Source: Planctomycetota bacterium (GTDB taxonomy: Bacteria > Planctomycetota > MHYJ01 > JACQXL01 > JAVHLO01). Taken from it: a stretch of 8,297 nt of DNA. This document shows positions 6,500 to 8,297 of the stretch, piece after piece (the first letter of the stretch is position 1; each line of letters begins with the position of its first letter). A program made the position numbers and the translations under genes. The stretch covers positions 1 to 8,297 of the forward strand of contig JAVHLO010000148.1 in assembly GCA_031082105.1 (NCBI GenBank), written 5' to 3'. The notes below the pieces were generated by a model. It saw only the letters and a program-made list of their open reading frames with translations, searched no databases and was not told the DNA's origin.

Positions 6500-7309
6500 C
6501 TATTCGGGCCCACGGGCGCCTCTTGCCTTCAGCGCGACGAGCGCCGCGCCGAGCGCGCCTGTGAACTGCGGGTCTGGCGGAACCAACACCCGGCGTCCTA
6601 TCTCCGCGGACAGGAGGTCCGCAACGACGGCGTGATAGGCCACCACTCCGCCCGTAAGGGCCACATCGCCGTCGAGCGGGTCGAGCTCGCGGACGCGCTT
6701 CACGAGCGACACGAATATGCCGCGGATGATCGACTCCTTCGATTCGCCGGTCCGGATCCGGGCTATCAGCTCGGTCGCGGCGAAGACCGTACAGAAACTG
6801 CTTATCGGGGCCGAAGCGGACGTCGTGCGCGCCATACGGTCGAACTCGGCCAGCGGGATGTCCAGCCGGTGCGCCATCTCTTCGAGAAACGCGCCCGTCC
6901 CGGCGGCGCATTTGCGGTTCATCCTGAAATCGGTGCGCGCGCCCGTGGAGTCCAGCCGGATGACCTTCGTGTCCTGGCCGCCGATATCGACGATGGTCAG
7001 CGCCCTGCCGGGGAAATAGTGCGCACACCCGAGCGCCTGGCATGAGATCTCGGTCCGCGTGAGCGAGGCAAGTCCGGTGCTCGCTCGGCCGTAGCCCGTC
7101 GAACAAACGGCCTCGATCTCAGCGCGCCTCTGCCCGGCGGCCTCGCCCGGTGACAGCGCGAGCGCGGCTATGGCGTCGGCAAAGACCCGTTCCGCGGCGG
7201 AGGCGAAACTCGCGCCGGTCTTGCAGGCGGCCTTGGACAGAGTAACGCCGTTCGCGTCCATCAGGACGCACTTCGCATTCGCCGCGCCAAGATCGATCCC
7301 GCCAAACAT
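6500..7309 (-). CDS. BadF/BadG/HgdC-type ATPase, activator of the dehydratase-family protein
   Basis: A 269-residue ASKHA-fold ATPase that, in this family, is a homodimer bridged by one [4Fe-4S] cluster and uses ATP hydrolysis to drive single-electron transfer into its partner. I start it at the ATG at 7309 because family members begin a few residues before GIDxG; a GTG at 7330 adds seven residues (its GGAG is only 2 nt away). Motifs: GIDLGAANAK (4-13, first phosphate loop), STGYGR (70-75), DIGGQDTK (108-115, second phosphate loop), NRKCAAGTGAFLEE with Cys 134, SSFCTVFAATELI with Cys 173, and LTGGVV (218-223). Cys 134 and Cys 173 match the two ligands that bridge the dimer cluster. Length is typical of HgdC and of E. 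coli YjiL. The first phosphate loop has Ala where relatives usually have Ser/Thr. It is the first gene of the operon, just downstream of a promoter at 7356-7385. Confidence 0.92.
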   Translation of the reverse strand: MFGGIDLGAANAKCVLMDANGVTLSKAACKTGASFASAAERVFADAIAALALSPGEAAGQRRAEIEAVCSTGYGRASTGLASLTRTEISCQALGCAHYFPGRALTIVDIGGQDTKVIRLDSTGARTDFRMNRKCAAGTGAFLEEMAHRLDIPLAEFDRMARTTSASAPISSFCTVFAATELIARIRTGESKESIIRGIFVSLVKRVRELDPLDGDVALTGGVVAYHAVVADLLSAEIGRRVLVPPDPQFTGALGAALVALKARGARGPE

Positions 7310-7355
7310 CGACAGTGTTCCGAAAAACACGGCTCCGCCAAGATATTGAACTCAT

Positions 7356-7385
7356 ATTGTATCATACTGAACCTTACCAAAGCAA
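7356..7385 (-). promoter_or_regulatory. Predicted sigma-70-like promoter for the activator-dehydratase operon
   Basis: Read on the minus strand: -35 TTGCTT (7380-7385), an 18-nt spacer and -10 TACAAT (7356-7361), with a TG one base upstream of the -10 as in extended -10 promoters. Transcription would begin near 7349, about 40 nt before the ATG at 7309. ATATTG occurs twice in direct orientation on the plus strand, 11 bp apart (7343-7348 and 7354-7359), overlapping the -10. It could be an operator but may be chance. Confidence 0.5.
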
Positions 7386-7394
7386 GAACAAGGA

Positions 7395-7424
7395 TTGACA
7401 TACATGAACGCTGGAAAGTATAAT
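7395..7424 (+). promoter_or_regulatory. Perfect-hexamer sigma-70 promoter for the MFS gene
   Basis: TTGACA (7395-7400), an 18-nt spacer and TATAAT (7419-7424): both hexamers match the vegetative sigma-factor consensus exactly. Transcription would start near 7431 and run toward the transporter gene, leaving a leader of about 110-135 nt that contains the 26-bp inverted repeat. Its -35 is only 9 bp from the -35 of the opposing promoter. Such a match by chance is unlikely in GC-rich DNA, though this short intergenic patch is AT-rich. Confidence 0.7.
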
Positions 7425-7451
7425 CATGTGCAGCTATGAGAAATGAATCTT

Positions 7452-7522
7452 GCCACAGAGACACTGAGACACAGAGGACAGATCATTCTGAGCGAACCTC
7501 TGTGTCTCCGTGTCTCTGTGGC
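7452..7522. repeat. 26-bp inverted repeat (CCACAGAGACAC-type element)
   Basis: The arm 7452-7477 (begins GCCACAGAGACACTGAG) and the arm 7497-7522 (ends TGTCTCTGTGGC) are reverse complements at 25 of 26 positions, the one mismatch being T7465 against C7509. The 19-nt loop is 7478-7496. In RNA this would be a very stable hairpin. Sequences of this CCACAGAGACACAGAG type are, from memory, dispersed repeats in many uncultured and planctomycete-like genomes. Here it sits between the predicted promoter and start codon of the MFS gene, so it would be part of the mRNA leader. Confidence 0.85.
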
Positions 7523-7565
7523 TATCTTTTCGCCGACGTAAATGACGTTTGAGCGCATTGACCGA

Positions 7566-8297
7566 ATGACAGAGCCGCCCTTTGCCAGCCCATCGCGCCT
7601 GCGGCGTTTAGCGGGATTCCTCGGCCTGCGCAGGTCGGTCCTCGGCCTGCTCGTCATGGTCGTGCTCGTCGGCATGGGCGAGCGGCTGGCGGAGCGGTTC
7701 CTCCCGATCTACCTCATCGCGCTCGGAAGCGGCATGCTGTGGCCCGGCTTCCTCAACGCGCTCGATAACCTCCTCTCGGCCCTGTACTCCTTCCCCGGCG
7801 GCTACCTCGCGGACCGGCTCGGCGTGAAGCGCGCGCTCGTCGTCTTCAACCTGCTCGCGATGGCCGGCTACTGCGTCGTCATCTTCATCCCGCGCTGGGA
7901 GGCGGTCGTCTTCGGCTCGTTTCTCTTCCTGTCGTGGAGCGCGATTTCGCTGCCCGCCACGATGAGCCTCCTGGCGGACGTGCTGCCGAGGGAGAAGCGG
8001 ACGATGGGCGTCACGCTCATCTCGCTGGTCCGGCGCATCCCGATGGCGCTCGGGCCGGTGCTCGGCGGGGTCTGCATCGACACGTGGGGCCGGGTGGCGG
8101 GCGTGAGGATCGCGTTCGGCGGCGCGCTGGCAATGGCGGTCTTCGCGCTCTTCGCGCAGCAGTTCATGATCAAAGAGGAGAAGAAACCGGACGCGGCCGG
8201 CGCGGGGAAGGCGGAGAAAAACCCGCTGAAGCTCTTCCGCGAGATGTCCCCCGCGCTCAGGAACTTGCTCGTCTCGGACATACTCATCCGGTTCTGT
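7566..8297 (+). CDS. Major facilitator superfamily transporter, N-terminal half (cut by window end)
   Basis: The frame runs open to the last base, giving 244 residues without a stop. Membrane segments fall at about 25-38, 46-78, 88-107, 112-135, 148-171 and 180-199, i.e. the six-helix N-terminal bundle. The loop after the second helix carries the MFS motif A signature GGYLADRLGVKRA (78-90). Residues about 200-230 are a charged loop (IKEEKKPDA...), the usual cytoplasmic linker between the two bundles, so the second half lies beyond the window. The start is uncertain: ATG 7566 and the in-frame ATG 7542 both lack a strong ribosome-binding site, and a stop lies just before 7542. I prefer 7566, with a weak GAG 12 nt upstream. 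It is divergent from the activator-dehydratase operon and may carry a related substrate or product, but nothing in the sequence shows which. Confidence 0.9.
   Translation, partial: MTEPPFASPSRLRRLAGFLGLRRSVLGLLVMVVLVGMGERLAERFLPIYLIALGSGMLWPGFLNALDNLLSALYSFPGGYLADRLGVKRALVVFNLLAMAGYCVVIFIPRWEAVVFGSFLFLSWSAISLPATMSLLADVLPREKRTMGVTLISLVRRIPMALGPVLGGVCIDTWGRVAGVRIAFGGALAMAVFALFAQQFMIKEEKKPDAAGAGKAEKNPLKLFREMSPALRNLLVSDILIRFC

Noticed and set aside
7436..7552. 38-codon open frame in the MFS leader beginning just after the predicted transcription start, possibly a leader peptide
   Set aside because: It runs through the inverted repeat, has no ribosome-binding site, and its product is simply translated repeat sequence.

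Overview
GC-rich bacterial DNA with ordinary housekeeping genes on the left and an accessory metabolic locus on the right. A single-chain SecD-SecF fusion, a membrane-anchored LysM protein, a TPR-esterase and several families of short inverted repeats between genes suggest an uncultured lineage such as Planctomycetota or a neighbouring phylum. This placement is a pattern-based guess. There is no rRNA, tRNA, CRISPR array or transposase in the window.

Left (1-3533, plus strand): the 3' three quarters or so of a secDF gene, then a gene for a single-pass membrane protein with three LysM domains, probably in the same transcript. An 87-bp palindromic element (3554-3640) lies between this pair and the next, convergent gene.

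Middle (3692-5109, minus strand): a 73-residue coiled-coil lipoprotein gene and a gene for a secreted TPR plus alpha/beta-hydrolase protein. They are separated by an array of 7-nt units that reverses orientation at its centre (3981-4078). A two-hairpin inverted-repeat element (5130-5209) lies upstream of the hydrolase gene.

Right (5219-8297): on the minus strand, a two-gene operon encodes a BadF/HgdC-type ATPase activator and then a single HgdB-like 2-hydroxyacyl-CoA dehydratase-family iron-sulfur protein. No second dehydratase subunit is next to it. A major facilitator transporter gene, cut by the window end, is transcribed divergently. The shared intergenic region holds two back-to-back promoters, one with perfect TTGACA and TATAAT hexamers. 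A 26-bp inverted repeat lies in the predicted transporter leader.

The activator should use ATP hydrolysis to push low-potential electrons into the dehydratase-like protein. The transporter may move a related metabolite. The substrate cannot be read from the sequence. The best candidates for something undescribed are this stand-alone redox pair, the intergenic inverted-repeat elements, and an Asp-to-Asn change at a proton-path position in the SecF half.
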